Part shown: piece after piece, positions 1-7,105 of the stretch | Layout: the number at the start of each line of letters is the position of its first letter | Numbering within the stretch: the stretch's first letter is position 1 | Assembly: GCA_934307695.1 (NCBI GenBank) | Contig: CAKRCS010000003.1 | Location: 1 to 64,000, forward strand | Direction of reading: 5' to 3' | DNA length: 64,000 nt | Origin: an uncultured Agathobacter sp. | GTDB taxonomy: Bacteria > Bacillota > Clostridia > Lachnospirales > Lachnospiraceae | Notes under the pieces: model-generated | Told to the model about the DNA's origin: nothing | What the model saw: the letters and a program-made list of their open reading frames with translations, nothing else | Database searches by the model: none | Translations under genes and position numbers: made by a program

Positions 1-168
1 AAATCTTACGATTTGCTTGAATAATTCATTAGAATCTTTCAAGGTTTTTCACTGTTCAGTTATCAATGTTCTGTGTTTCGCTGTATCTCTTTCGTGACCA
101 GCTCGATTATGTTATCACAATGTTTCGTCGTTGTCAACAACTTTTTTCATTATTTTCATAATCGTTAG
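1..168 (-). other. Probable rRNA operon leader (16S or 23S beyond the left edge)
   Basis: No protein gene is visible here. Read on the minus strand, the stretch contains AACTGAACAGTGAAAAACC, which resembles the conserved boxA-like leader or spacer sequence found just before rRNA genes in Firmicutes. It directly follows two tRNA-Ser genes on the same strand, a common arrangement ahead of rRNA. The rRNA itself would lie left of base 1, so this is inference. Confidence 0.45.
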
Positions 169-258
169 CGGAGAAGGAGGGATTTGAACCCTCGCGCCGC
201 TGTTAACGACCTGCACCCTTTCCAGGGGTGTCCCTTCGGCCAGCTTGGGTACTTCTCC
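169..258 (-). tRNA. tRNA-Ser (anticodon GGA)
   Basis: Read on the minus strand, the acceptor arm GGAGAAG at the 5' end pairs with CUUCUCC at the 3' end. The anticodon loop is CTGGAAA, giving GGA. A long variable arm, typical of class II tRNA-Ser, and the T-loop GGTTCAAATCC are present. The 3' CCA is not encoded: the bases after the discriminator G are CTA. Confidence 0.95.
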
Positions 259-356
259 AAATGCGAACCGCTAAATATTCCCGCCATGCGGGTTGTTCAG
301 TTGTCCGTCAACAGAGAAAGCACCTTGCAGATGCTAACAGTTGTCTCTGCTGTTAA

Positions 357-442
357 CGGAGAGGGTGGGATTCGAACCCACGCGCCCTTGCGGACAAACG
401 GTTTTCAAGACCGCCTCGTTATGACCACTTCGATACCTCTCC
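357..442 (-). tRNA. tRNA-Ser (anticodon UGA)
   Basis: On the minus strand GGAGAGG pairs with CCTCTCC to close the acceptor stem. The anticodon loop CTTGAAA gives TGA. The long variable arm and the GGTTCGAATCC T-arm fit tRNA-Ser. It lies upstream of tRNA-Ser(GGA), and the two probably share a transcript. CCA is not encoded. Confidence 0.95.
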
Positions 443-481
443 ATGTGTTTCGGTGTTGCGCTCTGAATCAGCGCGAAATTT

Positions 482-510
482 ATATTACCATCATTGTCAT
501 ACGGTGTCAA
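482..510 (-). promoter_or_regulatory. Promoter of the tRNA-Ser pair, inside the ispD 3' end
   Basis: On the minus strand, -35 TTGACA (505-510) and -10 TAATAT (482-487) are separated by 17 bp. The -35 box is made from the last codons of ispD. The start point would be about 30 bp upstream of tRNA-Ser(UGA), so the tRNAs can be transcribed independently of ispD. Confidence 0.65.
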
Positions 511-1228
511 CTAATTTTTCGATTTTTTTCAAAAATAATTTTGCAACCAGAAGATCCTCCGGTGTTGTGATTTTGATATTCTCGTAAGAGCCTTGGATCA
601 GCTTGATCTTCATTGCTGTCATCTGCTCCACAAGCATCGCATCATCCGTGATTGCCGGAAGTGTCTCATTCGATCTCTGTTTTTCCTGCAGTATCCGGTA
701 CGCCTCCATAATGCATTTATAGGAAAAGCTCTGCGGTGTCTGAACCTGCCAGAGAGTTCTCCGATCCGGAGTTGATATCGCATAATCCGACCTATCAGCC
801 ACTTTGATCGTGTCCTTTACCGGCATGCCTGCCACACACGCTTTTTCCTTCTGTACCGTCTCTATGGAGCGCTCGATGATATCCTGCGTGATGACCGGGC
901 GCGCCCCGTCATGGATCAGCACATAGTCGGCCGCATCTTCTTTCAGCGCACGAAGTCCCTCATACACGGAGTCGTAGCGTTCTTTGCCGCCCGCAACGAT
1001 ATGCTGCACTTTGGTCAGCCCATACCTCTGCACGATCTGTGTTCTGCAATATTCCTCATCACCCGCCCCGGTCACAAGCACAATGGTATCCACACTGCTC
1101 TCCTCAAATGCTTTTAGGCAGTAGTAGATCACGGGGCGTTCGCCCAGCATAAGGTACTGTTTTGGAATATCACTTTTCATCCGCGAGCCCACGCCCGCCG
1201 AAAGCACGATTGCGGCACATCTGCTCAT
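497..1228 (-). CDS. ispD: 2-C-methyl-D-erythritol 4-phosphate cytidylyltransferase
   Basis: This cytoplasmic enzyme of the non-mevalonate isoprenoid pathway joins CTP and methylerythritol 4-phosphate to give CDP-ME. The 243-residue product has the usual family length. The N-terminal nucleotide-binding loop (AIVLSAGVGSRM, about residues 6-17) with its following Lys (IPKQY) is intact, and the substrate region IHDGARP is seen near residues 105-111. The start is supported by an AGAGGA stretch 7 bases upstream of ATG. It is the last gene of the tsaE-tsaB-rimI-rnz-tsaD string, 20 bases after tsaD. The tRNA promoter lies in its final codons. Confidence 0.95.
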   Translation of the reverse strand: MSRCAAIVLSAGVGSRMKSDIPKQYLMLGERPVIYYCLKAFEESSVDTIVLVTGAGDEEYCRTQIVQRYGLTKVQHIVAGGKERYDSVYEGLRALKEDAADYVLIHDGARPVITQDIIERSIETVQKEKACVAGMPVKDTIKVADRSDYAISTPDRRTLWQVQTPQSFSYKCIMEAYRILQEKQRSNETLPAITDDAMLVEQMTAMKIKLIQGSYENIKITTPEDLLVAKLFLKKIEKLVDTV

Positions 1229-1248
1229 TGCAGTGTCCTCTCTTTCAA

Positions 1249-2292
1249 TTAGTAGCCTGATTCTCCGAGCTTTAGGTTCGGGATCGCGTTCAGGTCATAG
1301 CCGGCTCTCTTTCCGGCAATATAATCATAGTATGCTGCCGCTCCGATCATCGCGGCATTATCCGTGCACAGGATCGGTGACGGATGGTAAAATGCCACGC
1401 CTTTCTTCTCACATGCGTTTCGCATTGCCTCGCGTATCACGCCGTTGGATGCGACACCACCCGCGATTGCAAACTTGTCGATATGATATTCGTCGATTGC
1501 GCGCATCGCATGCTCCACAAGCACATCGGTGACCGACTTCTGGAAAGAAGCCGCCACATCTGCCTGATTGATCGGAATATCCTTCATACGGCATCCATTC
1601 AGATAGTTAAGGACTGCGGATTTGAGTCCGCTAAAGCTGAAATCATACACCCCGTCCGCAATTTTTGCGCGCGGGAAATCAATTGCCTGTGGATTGCCCT
1701 CATGTGATACCTTTTCGATCTTCGGTCCTCCCGGATAGCCCAGACCGATCGCGCGAGCCACCTTGTCGAACGCTTCCCCAGCCGCGTCATCCCTGGTGCG
1801 TCCAAGGATCTCGTATTTTCCGTAATCCGCCACCCTGACCAGATGCGTATGTCCGCCGGATACCACCAGACACAAAAACGGCGGTTCCAGCTCTTTATTT
1901 TCTATATAATTAGCGCTGATATGCCCCTCAATGTGATGAACTCCGACCAAAGGGATATTTCTCGCGAAGCTGATTGCTTTTGCCTCTGCCACTCCAACCA
2001 AAAGTGCGCCCACCAGTCCCGGTCCATACGTTACACCGATCGCATCGATATCATCCAGTGTCATGTTGGCGTCCGAAAGTGCCTGTTCGATCACCTGATT
2101 GATCTTCTCAATATGCTTGCGTGATGCAATCTCCGGCACAACGCCGCCATACAGTGTATGCAGGGCGATCTGCGAGGAGATCACGTTTGAGCGCAGATCC
2201 CTTCCGTTTACAACGACTGCTGCCGCCGTCTCATCGCAGGAACTCTCGATTGCCAATATCTTAATCTGCTTTGTATCTGTATTACTCATCAT
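1249..2292 (-). CDS. tsaD: tRNA N6-threonylcarbamoyladenosine transferase TsaD
   Basis: TsaD (Kae1/Gcp family) transfers threonylcarbamoyl from TC-AMP to A37 of ANN-decoding tRNAs, working with TsaB and TsaE, both of which are encoded just upstream. The 347-residue protein has the ASKHA-type phosphate loop near the N-terminus ([13 protein letters not shown]) and the metal-binding HxxxH motif (HHIEGH, about residues 116-121). The C-terminal [11 protein letters not shown] block is also present. Its first 11 bases overlap the preceding hypothetical gene, suggesting translational coupling. The start could be the first or second of two adjacent ATG codons; a GGAG lies 11-14 bases upstream. Confidence 0.96.
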   Translation of the reverse strand: MMSNTDTKQIKILAIESSCDETAAAVVVNGRDLRSNVISSQIALHTLYGGVVPEIASRKHIEKINQVIEQALSDANMTLDDIDAIGVTYGPGLVGALLVGVAEAKAISFARNIPLVGVHHIEGHISANYIENKELEPPFLCLVVSGGHTHLVRVADYGKYEILGRTRDDAAGEAFDKVARAIGLGYPGGPKIEKVSHEGNPQAIDFPRAKIADGVYDFSFSGLKSAVLNYLNGCRMKDIPINQADVAASFQKSVTDVLVEHAMRAIDEYHIDKFAIAGGVASNGVIREAMRNACEKKGVAFYHPSPILCTDNAAMIGAAAYYDYIAGKRAGYDLNAIPNLKLGESGY

Positions 2293-2866
2293 CTTCCGAC
2301 GAAGCTCCTTCTATCTGATAGAATCCCAATATCTTCCAGTTGCCGTCGCCATCCTTGCGCAGCACATACTGCTGATAGGTTCTGGTATACTCGTTCTTCT
2401 CCCGCACAAAATAGGACGCGGTAACATACGCAAGGCTGTCATCTCCATCACTTACATACTGTACCTCCGAGGTGTCGCACACGCGCGCATCCGCAATATA
2501 GCGCGACCGGTTCGCATAGTCCGCAATATCTGCCCGCAGGTATGCAAGGTACGTCTCCCTCGGATTGACCTCAAGCAGCTTCTCATCAAACAGCAAAAGC
2601 ACCTGATCCGCCATCTGCTCCAGCTCCTGATCCGTGTAGTCTTCCTTATAATACGCAGTAATTATTCGGTTGTATAGTTTTACCACCTCGCGCGGTGTTG
2701 CCGGGTAATTCTCTGTCAGGTTCTTCGTAATGATCCGTTGTACTTCCGTCAGGTTATCCTTCCCATTGGCGAGATTATCCTGCGATCTTACCTTGACAAA
2801 GTAAAATGCCCCACACACCAGTGCAACGCACAGCAAAGCGGTGACCCACGCACCGATTTTTTTCAT
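2282..2866 (-). CDS. Membrane-anchored hypothetical protein
   Basis: This 194-residue protein has a short basic N-terminus and one hydrophobic segment (about residues 5-24), consistent with a signal anchor and an extracytoplasmic domain. The rest is polar, with tyrosine-rich helices and a C-terminal beta-rich part ([18 protein letters not shown]) resembling SnoaL/NTF2-like folds. I recall similar Lachnospiraceae-restricted proteins of unknown function (perhaps DUF6715), but cannot confirm it. It starts immediately after the rnz stop codon and overlaps tsaD by 11 bases, so it is firmly inside the tsa operon. No catalytic motif is visible. Confidence 0.75.
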   Translation of the reverse strand: MKKIGAWVTALLCVALVCGAFYFVKVRSQDNLANGKDNLTEVQRIITKNLTENYPATPREVVKLYNRIITAYYKEDYTDQELEQMADQVLLLFDEKLLEVNPRETYLAYLRADIADYANRSRYIADARVCDTSEVQYVSDGDDSLAYVTASYFVREKNEYTRTYQQYVLRKDGDGNWKILGFYQIEGASSEDDE

Positions 2867-3781
2867 CTATGCTTCCTCCTGGAATGTCAGTTCTACACTT
2901 TTTCCATCTTTTCCCAAATAAGAATATTCAAAAATCTGCCGTACCGCCGGCATATAGCTCTCCGCCTTGACCAGAGAAGGGGAAAAATGCGTAAGCCACA
3001 ATTCCTTCACCTGTGCCTTTTTTGCCAGCTCCGCAGCCTCGTAAAATGTCATGTGCTTGTACTGCTTCGCCTTTGCGAGCTTATCTGCCTCCGCATACAT
3101 GCCCTCGCAGATAAAAAGATCTGAGTCCTTCGCCGCCTGCGCGATCGCATCCACCGGCCGGCTGTCTGTGCAGTAAGTGACCTTTAAGCCCTTCCGCTCT
3201 GCACCAAGCACCATGTCCGGTGTGTACACATGTCCTTCCCATTCAACGGTATTGCCCTTTTGCAGCGGGTTCCACAGCTGCATCGGTATATTCTGCTCCT
3301 TTGCCCGGTCAACGGAAAATCTGCCTGCGCGGCGCAGCTCGAAGGAATATCCATAGCACTCCACGCCATGCTTTACGCGAAATGCATGGATATGGATTCC
3401 ATTCATATCAAAATATGCATCCGGCTCCGTGATCTCAATACATTCGATTGAAAACGGCAGCTCCGGTGCAATGCTTCGCAGCGCACCGACCACCCGCTCA
3501 AGCCCTTTCGGTCCGATAATGGTAAGTGGATCTTTGCGGTCCGCATTTCCCATCGTAAGCAGAAGTCCTGGCAGTCCGCTGATATGATCCGCATGAAAAT
3601 GCGTCACACACAGCACATCGATTGGCTTAAAGCTAAGCTCCGCCTCTTTTATCGCAATCTGTGTTCCTTCTCCGCAGTCAACAAGCAGACTGCTTCCGTT
3701 ATAGCGGAGCATCATCGCCGTTAACCAGCGGTTTGGCAGCGGCATCATTCCTGCCGTGCCCAACAGACAAACATCTAACAT
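2867..3781 (-). CDS. rnz: Ribonuclease Z
   Basis: RNase Z cuts tRNA precursors lacking encoded CCA just after the discriminator base, which suits the CCA-less tRNA-Ser genes nearby. The 304-residue length is typical of the short, dimeric form. The metallo-beta-lactamase zinc motif HFHADH is seen at about residues 61-66, the family PxxxGLPGLL loop follows it, and further metal ligands lie in CTDSRP and LTHFS. The gene sits 3 bases after rimI and abuts the next gene without a gap. Confidence 0.94.
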   Translation of the reverse strand: MLDVCLLGTAGMMPLPNRWLTAMMLRYNGSSLLVDCGEGTQIAIKEAELSFKPIDVLCVTHFHADHISGLPGLLLTMGNADRKDPLTIIGPKGLERVVGALRSIAPELPFSIECIEITEPDAYFDMNGIHIHAFRVKHGVECYGYSFELRRAGRFSVDRAKEQNIPMQLWNPLQKGNTVEWEGHVYTPDMVLGAERKGLKVTYCTDSRPVDAIAQAAKDSDLFICEGMYAEADKLAKAKQYKHMTFYEAAELAKKAQVKELWLTHFSPSLVKAESYMPAVRQIFEYSYLGKDGKSVELTFQEEA

Positions 3782-3784
3782 CTT

Positions 3785-4246
3785 TTAACTTCCTATCCTA
3801 GTCTTTTCCCACACCATAATACCGGCATCTTCCTTCGGGAAATCATAAAAGCCCTTCCGTGTGCCGACTTTGTAAAACTGCATTCCCTCATACAAGCGTA
3901 TTGCCGGGGTATTGCTCACGCGGACCTCCAATATGATCCGGCAGATCCCGCGTTCCTTTGCCTGCCGAAGGAGCTCCCCGATCAGGGCTTTTCCCACTCC
4001 GCGCCTGCGTGCCTGCTGTGCGGCCGCAACGTTTGTGATCTCGCCTTCATCCAGCGCACAGTACATTCCGACATAGCCCAGTATCCGGGATTCATCCATA
4101 GCCGCATCCTCCGCCACCAGAAACAACGTATCCGGATTGTCCAGAGAATCCAAAAAACCCTGCTCACTCCACGGCTGTGAGAATGCATCCCGCTCGATCG
4201 CAGCCACCTGCCGGACATCCTCCGGCATCATCTTACGGATTCTCAT
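3785..4246 (-). CDS. rimI: Ribosomal-protein-alanine N-acetyltransferase RimI
   Basis: This 153-residue GNAT-fold acetyltransferase carries the acetyl-CoA loop QQARRRGVGKAL (about residues 77-88) and the C-terminal IRLYEGMQFYKVGTRKGFY block typical of RimI, which acetylates the N-terminus of ribosomal protein S18. Its position between tsaB and rnz, with a 4-base ATGA overlap with tsaB, is the classic Firmicutes tsaE-tsaB-rimI arrangement and supports the assignment. Confidence 0.92.
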   Translation of the reverse strand: MRIRKMMPEDVRQVAAIERDAFSQPWSEQGFLDSLDNPDTLFLVAEDAAMDESRILGYVGMYCALDEGEITNVAAAQQARRRGVGKALIGELLRQAKERGICRIILEVRVSNTPAIRLYEGMQFYKVGTRKGFYDFPKEDAGIMVWEKTRIGS

Positions 4247-4956
4247 ATCTGAAAATCCCTCTGCTTTTCCATCCGCTCCCGCTCTGCCTGTGACAGCCGC
4301 AGGTAATCCGGCTTGTGTTCTGCCGCACTCTCATACGTTCCCTGTGCAAACAGCTTCATGCCGAGCACCGCAACACTTGCCGCACGCTGCTTGTTTACAT
4401 GTGCCGGCGCAAAACGAAACGGTACCGTACAACTCTCCCGGATTGTGTCTGCAAATACATCCGCGCCATCCCCCAAGAAGATGACCTCCCGGTTCTGTTC
4501 ATTCACAGCTTCGATCAGCTCCTCGATGCTGATCGCACACGGCTTCTTGATTGCTTTCAGCGCCTCGCCCTCAAATGCATAAATGCCGGTATATACCTGA
4601 CCTCTTCTTGCGTCCATGAGCGGACAGATCACATCACTGCTCCCCCACAGATTGTATGCGAGTGCATCCAGCGTTGGAACATGGACAAGCGGCTTATCCA
4701 GCGCAAGTCCGAGTCCTTTTGCGGTTGCAGAGCCGATGCGAAGCCCCGTGAAAGATCCCGGTCCCCCGGAAATAGCGATCGCGTCGATCGTATTTAGGTC
4801 AAGCTCGATTGTCCGCTTTACCTCATCCAGCATCGGAAGAAGTGTCTGCGAATGCGTTTTTTTGAAATTGATGGTGTACTCACCAAGCAGATTGTTGTCC
4901 TCCGCGACTGCGACCGTTGCCACCAGTCCGGAGCTGTCTATTGCAAGAATTTTCAT
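4243..4956 (-). CDS. tsaB: tRNA threonylcarbamoyladenosine biosynthesis protein TsaB
   Basis: TsaB is the catalytically inactive ASKHA paralogue that dimerises with TsaD and is needed for t6A synthesis. The 237-residue protein begins with the characteristic ILAIDSSG strand and contains ISGGPGSFTGLRIG (about residues 63-76), a TsaB signature. It overlaps tsaE upstream and rimI downstream by 4 bases each, implying coupled translation. Confidence 0.95.
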   Translation of the reverse strand: MKILAIDSSGLVATVAVAEDNNLLGEYTINFKKTHSQTLLPMLDEVKRTIELDLNTIDAIAISGGPGSFTGLRIGSATAKGLGLALDKPLVHVPTLDALAYNLWGSSDVICPLMDARRGQVYTGIYAFEGEALKAIKKPCAISIEELIEAVNEQNREVIFLGDGADVFADTIRESCTVPFRFAPAHVNKQRAASVAVLGMKLFAQGTYESAAEHKPDYLRLSQAERERMEKQRDFQI

Positions 4957-5405
4957 GCATGAACCTCTTTAATCGTGATCCGGCGATAGTCGAATCCTTT
5001 TTCCAGATCTTTTTCTATGATAATCTCTTTGCGCTCTTTGGGAAGGATCTCCTCGATCAGGTTCGCCCACTCGATCATGGTCAGACCTTCCCCATAAAAA
5101 TAATCCTCGTATCCGATCTCGTCCATCTCCTCGATATCCCCGATGCGGTAGACATCAAAATGATAGAACGGCATGCGTCCTTCCTCATACACCTGCACAA
5201 TCGTGAAGGTCGGGCTGCTGACCGGCTCCATGATTCCAAGTCCATCCGCGATTCCCTGCGTCAGGACGGTCTTGCCAACGCCAAGATCACCCAAAAGTGT
5301 ATACACTTCCCCCGGCTTTGCCGCGGCACCAAGTCTTCTCCCCAGCGCAAGCGTTTCCTCCGGCGAATTTGATTCGATTATTGTCACATTGTCCTGTTGC
5401 GGCAT
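4953..5405 (-). CDS. tsaE: tRNA threonylcarbamoyladenosine biosynthesis ATPase TsaE
   Basis: TsaE is the P-loop ATPase that drives turnover of the TsaBD complex in bacterial t6A synthesis. The 150-residue sequence has Walker A GDLGVGKT (about residues 39-46) and the family motif SSPTFTIVQVYE (63-74), followed by HFDVYRI and the EWAN block containing the conserved Glu and Trp. The length is normal. It follows the YcxB-like gene by 18 bases and overlaps tsaB. Confidence 0.95.
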   Translation of the reverse strand: MPQQDNVTIIESNSPEETLALGRRLGAAAKPGEVYTLLGDLGVGKTVLTQGIADGLGIMEPVSSPTFTIVQVYEEGRMPFYHFDVYRIGDIEEMDEIGYEDYFYGEGLTMIEWANLIEEILPKERKEIIIEKDLEKGFDYRRITIKEVHA

Positions 5406-5423
5406 AGCTGTTTCCTCGTTCTG

Positions 5424-5921
5424 TTACATTCTCGCATATTTTGCAGGGAGCTTGCTTTCCGCGATCTTCTTGATCACAGCATAGTTTTCCTCCCCGACCT
5501 GCTCTCTCGGCAGAACATATGCGTATACCCTGTTGCTATATATGAGCAGTTCATTTTTTATCGCAATGACCTTATACACCTTATCCCAGAGGAGCGTTCC
5601 TGTTTCACCACCCTGTGTCACATCAATTCCTTCCTCATCGATATGGTATTCCAGTACATCGGAAATGATCGGATTGGTTCGCAAAACATAATTAGAGCGG
5701 TTCCACAAAGTAAAAGGCACATAGATCAAAACGATAATACCGCCGCAGATATAGAGTGTGCCATATCCCATGCTCTCCTTATAAAATGAGATTCCCGCCA
5801 TAACAAACGCCAGAATGCTAAAGAAAATGGAAAGCGGTCCCTGCATTGTGGTATAGGACTGATACATATTAAATTGAAACAGATCCTTTGGAGCAAGTTT
5901 TGCATTAAATGTTACTTCCAT
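5424..5921 (-). CDS. YcxB-like membrane protein
   Basis: A 165-residue protein with two hydrophobic segments (about residues 28-45 and 55-74) and a C-terminal cytoplasmic domain ending in a polar beta-rich stretch. This layout matches YcxB-like proteins of unknown function, commonly found in Firmicutes. The start is set at the second in-frame Met (MEVTF): a perfect AGGAGG lies 10 bases before it and would fall inside the coding region if translation began at the upstream ATG (5942). It is the first gene of the tsa operon. Confidence 0.8.
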   Translation of the reverse strand: MEVTFNAKLAPKDLFQFNMYQSYTTMQGPLSIFFSILAFVMAGISFYKESMGYGTLYICGGIIVLIYVPFTLWNRSNYVLRTNPIISDVLEYHIDEEGIDVTQGGETGTLLWDKVYKVIAIKNELLIYSNRVYAYVLPREQVGEENYAVIKKIAESKLPAKYARM

Positions 5922-5977
5922 TTGGAATTGTCCTCCTGTCATTTATGGAATGGGCATACCATCCCATAGTTAAAAAT

Positions 5978-5986
5978 AGTATAGCA
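5978..5986 (-). promoter_or_regulatory. Extended -10 promoter for the tsa operon
   Basis: On the minus strand the sequence TGCTATACT is an extended -10 element (TGnTATACT), about 57 bases before the YcxB-like start codon. No good -35 box lies at 17 bp, as expected for extended -10 promoters. Confidence 0.5.
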
Positions 5987-6006
5987 TTCCTTTTGGCAAA
6001 AGGAAA

Positions 6007-6046
6007 GAAAAAAATAGCCTCCGCCGGGATTCCCCTTCGGAGGCTT
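6007..6046 (-). terminator. Rho-independent terminator after ribU
   Basis: On the minus strand AAGCCTCCGAAGG can fold back on the downstream GGCGGAGGCT, and is followed by a run of seven T. It lies about 10 bases after the ribU stop and separates ribU from the tsa operon promoter. Confidence 0.85.
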
Positions 6047-6055
6047 GGATCGTAT

Positions 6056-6703
6056 TTACCGGCGTCCCTTTAAGATTGGGGAAAGCGGCTTGTATACCAG
6101 CATTGTGATTGCTACGGAAAGCAGTCCTTTGACGATCGTAAACGGCATATTGAAGCAGATCAGGCACTGCAGAATGGATTTCATCCCCGGCAGGATTGCC
6201 TGATATGCTGCCAGGATTGCATCCTTTGCCATAAAGTTGTAATAGAACGGATATACCAGGAAGTTGTTGGATATCACACTGAATACGCCCATCACAACAG
6301 CTCCCAGAACCGCGCCCCACAGTGCACGCGCCTTTGTCTTTTTTGCACGGTAGATCAGTCCCGCCGGAAGTACAAATGCTGCGCCGAGCAGGAAGTTTGA
6401 CAGCTCGCCCACACCTCCGGTTGAGCTGATGGTAAGATGTAACAGGTTCTTGATCAGGGCAACCAGAACTCCGCAGAGCGGTCCCATGGAAAAAGCTCCG
6501 ATCAGCTCCGGAAGATCCGACAGATCCATCTTGATGAACGATGGCATAACCGGAACCGAAAAATCAAAAAACATTAAGATAAATGCTACCGCGGAAAGCA
6601 TTGCTGTCACGGTGAGGTATCTCGCCGTGTAGCGTGTGGTGTGCTTTGCTGCCTTTTCTGTGTTTGTGCCGGTTACTGCACTTGTTTTTGTTGCTTCACT
6701 CAT
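6056..6703 (-). CDS. ribU: Riboflavin ECF transporter S-component RibU
   Basis: This is the substrate-binding membrane subunit of an energy-coupling-factor transporter for riboflavin. The 215-residue protein has about six hydrophobic segments and the RibU-like block FFDFSVPVMPSFIKMDLSDL (about residues 46-65) followed by IGAFSMGPLCGVLVALIKNL. Assignment to riboflavin rests mainly on the FMN riboswitch and its terminator in the leader. The N-terminal 24 residues are polar and cytoplasmic. A GGAG lies 8 bases before ATG. The shared EcfAAT module is not in this window. Confidence 0.93.
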   Translation of the reverse strand: MSEATKTSAVTGTNTEKAAKHTTRYTARYLTVTAMLSAVAFILMFFDFSVPVMPSFIKMDLSDLPELIGAFSMGPLCGVLVALIKNLLHLTISSTGGVGELSNFLLGAAFVLPAGLIYRAKKTKARALWGAVLGAVVMGVFSVISNNFLVYPFYYNFMAKDAILAAYQAILPGMKSILQCLICFNMPFTIVKGLLSVAITMLVYKPLSPILKGRR

Positions 6704-6795
6704 TGTCTTGTCTCCTTTTCTAAAACACCGGGCATACGCCCTTTTATTTGTTTAAGAATCCGAAGTTCAGGAGGAATAGCTTTGTTTTGCAAAGC

Positions 6796-6826
6796 AAAAA
6801 GCCCCGGATAAAATCATCCGGGGCTT
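6796..6826 (-). terminator. Riboswitch-controlled attenuator upstream of ribU
   Basis: On the minus strand AAGCCCCGGATGATTTTATCCGGGGC forms a 9-10 bp GC-rich hairpin (stem at 6801-6809 and 6816-6825), followed by TTTTT. It lies between the FMN aptamer and ribU, and so serves as the aptamer's expression platform: transcription termination when FMN is bound. Confidence 0.88.
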
Positions 6827-6893
6827 GTAATTCTATTCTGTGCAAAAACGGCATGGCACAAAACCATGCGCGGATACATGCGCAAAAATAAAT

Positions 6894-7038
6894 CATCTTC
6901 TCTCATCCAGACTGTACTGTCGGTTCCGGAATCACACCGGATCGGCCGCATACGCGGTTCACGGACTTCCCTGCTTGTGCAAGAGTCACCGTCGGTCGGG
7001 AATTATCGTCATTGCGATTCACCCTGCCCCGAAGAACT
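6894..7038 (-). promoter_or_regulatory. FMN riboswitch (RFN element)
   Basis: On the minus strand the diagnostic RFN blocks occur in order: GGGGCAGGGTGAATCGC, TCCCGACCGACGGTGA, AAGTCCGTGAACCG, GTGATTCCGGAACCGACAGT and ACAGTCTGGATGAGAGAAG. This matches the conserved FMN-binding aptamer core. It lies about 190 bases upstream of ribU with a terminator in between. Confidence 0.97.
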
Positions 7039-7105
7039 TCTATTCTTTTTACATGGTTATTGTATGCAGTATGGCATAGCGTGTCAACCATTTTTGCTCA
7101 ATTTG

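Noticed and set aside
184..570. Plus-strand open frame across the tRNA genes
   Set aside because: It runs through both tRNA-Ser genes in antisense and into ispD.
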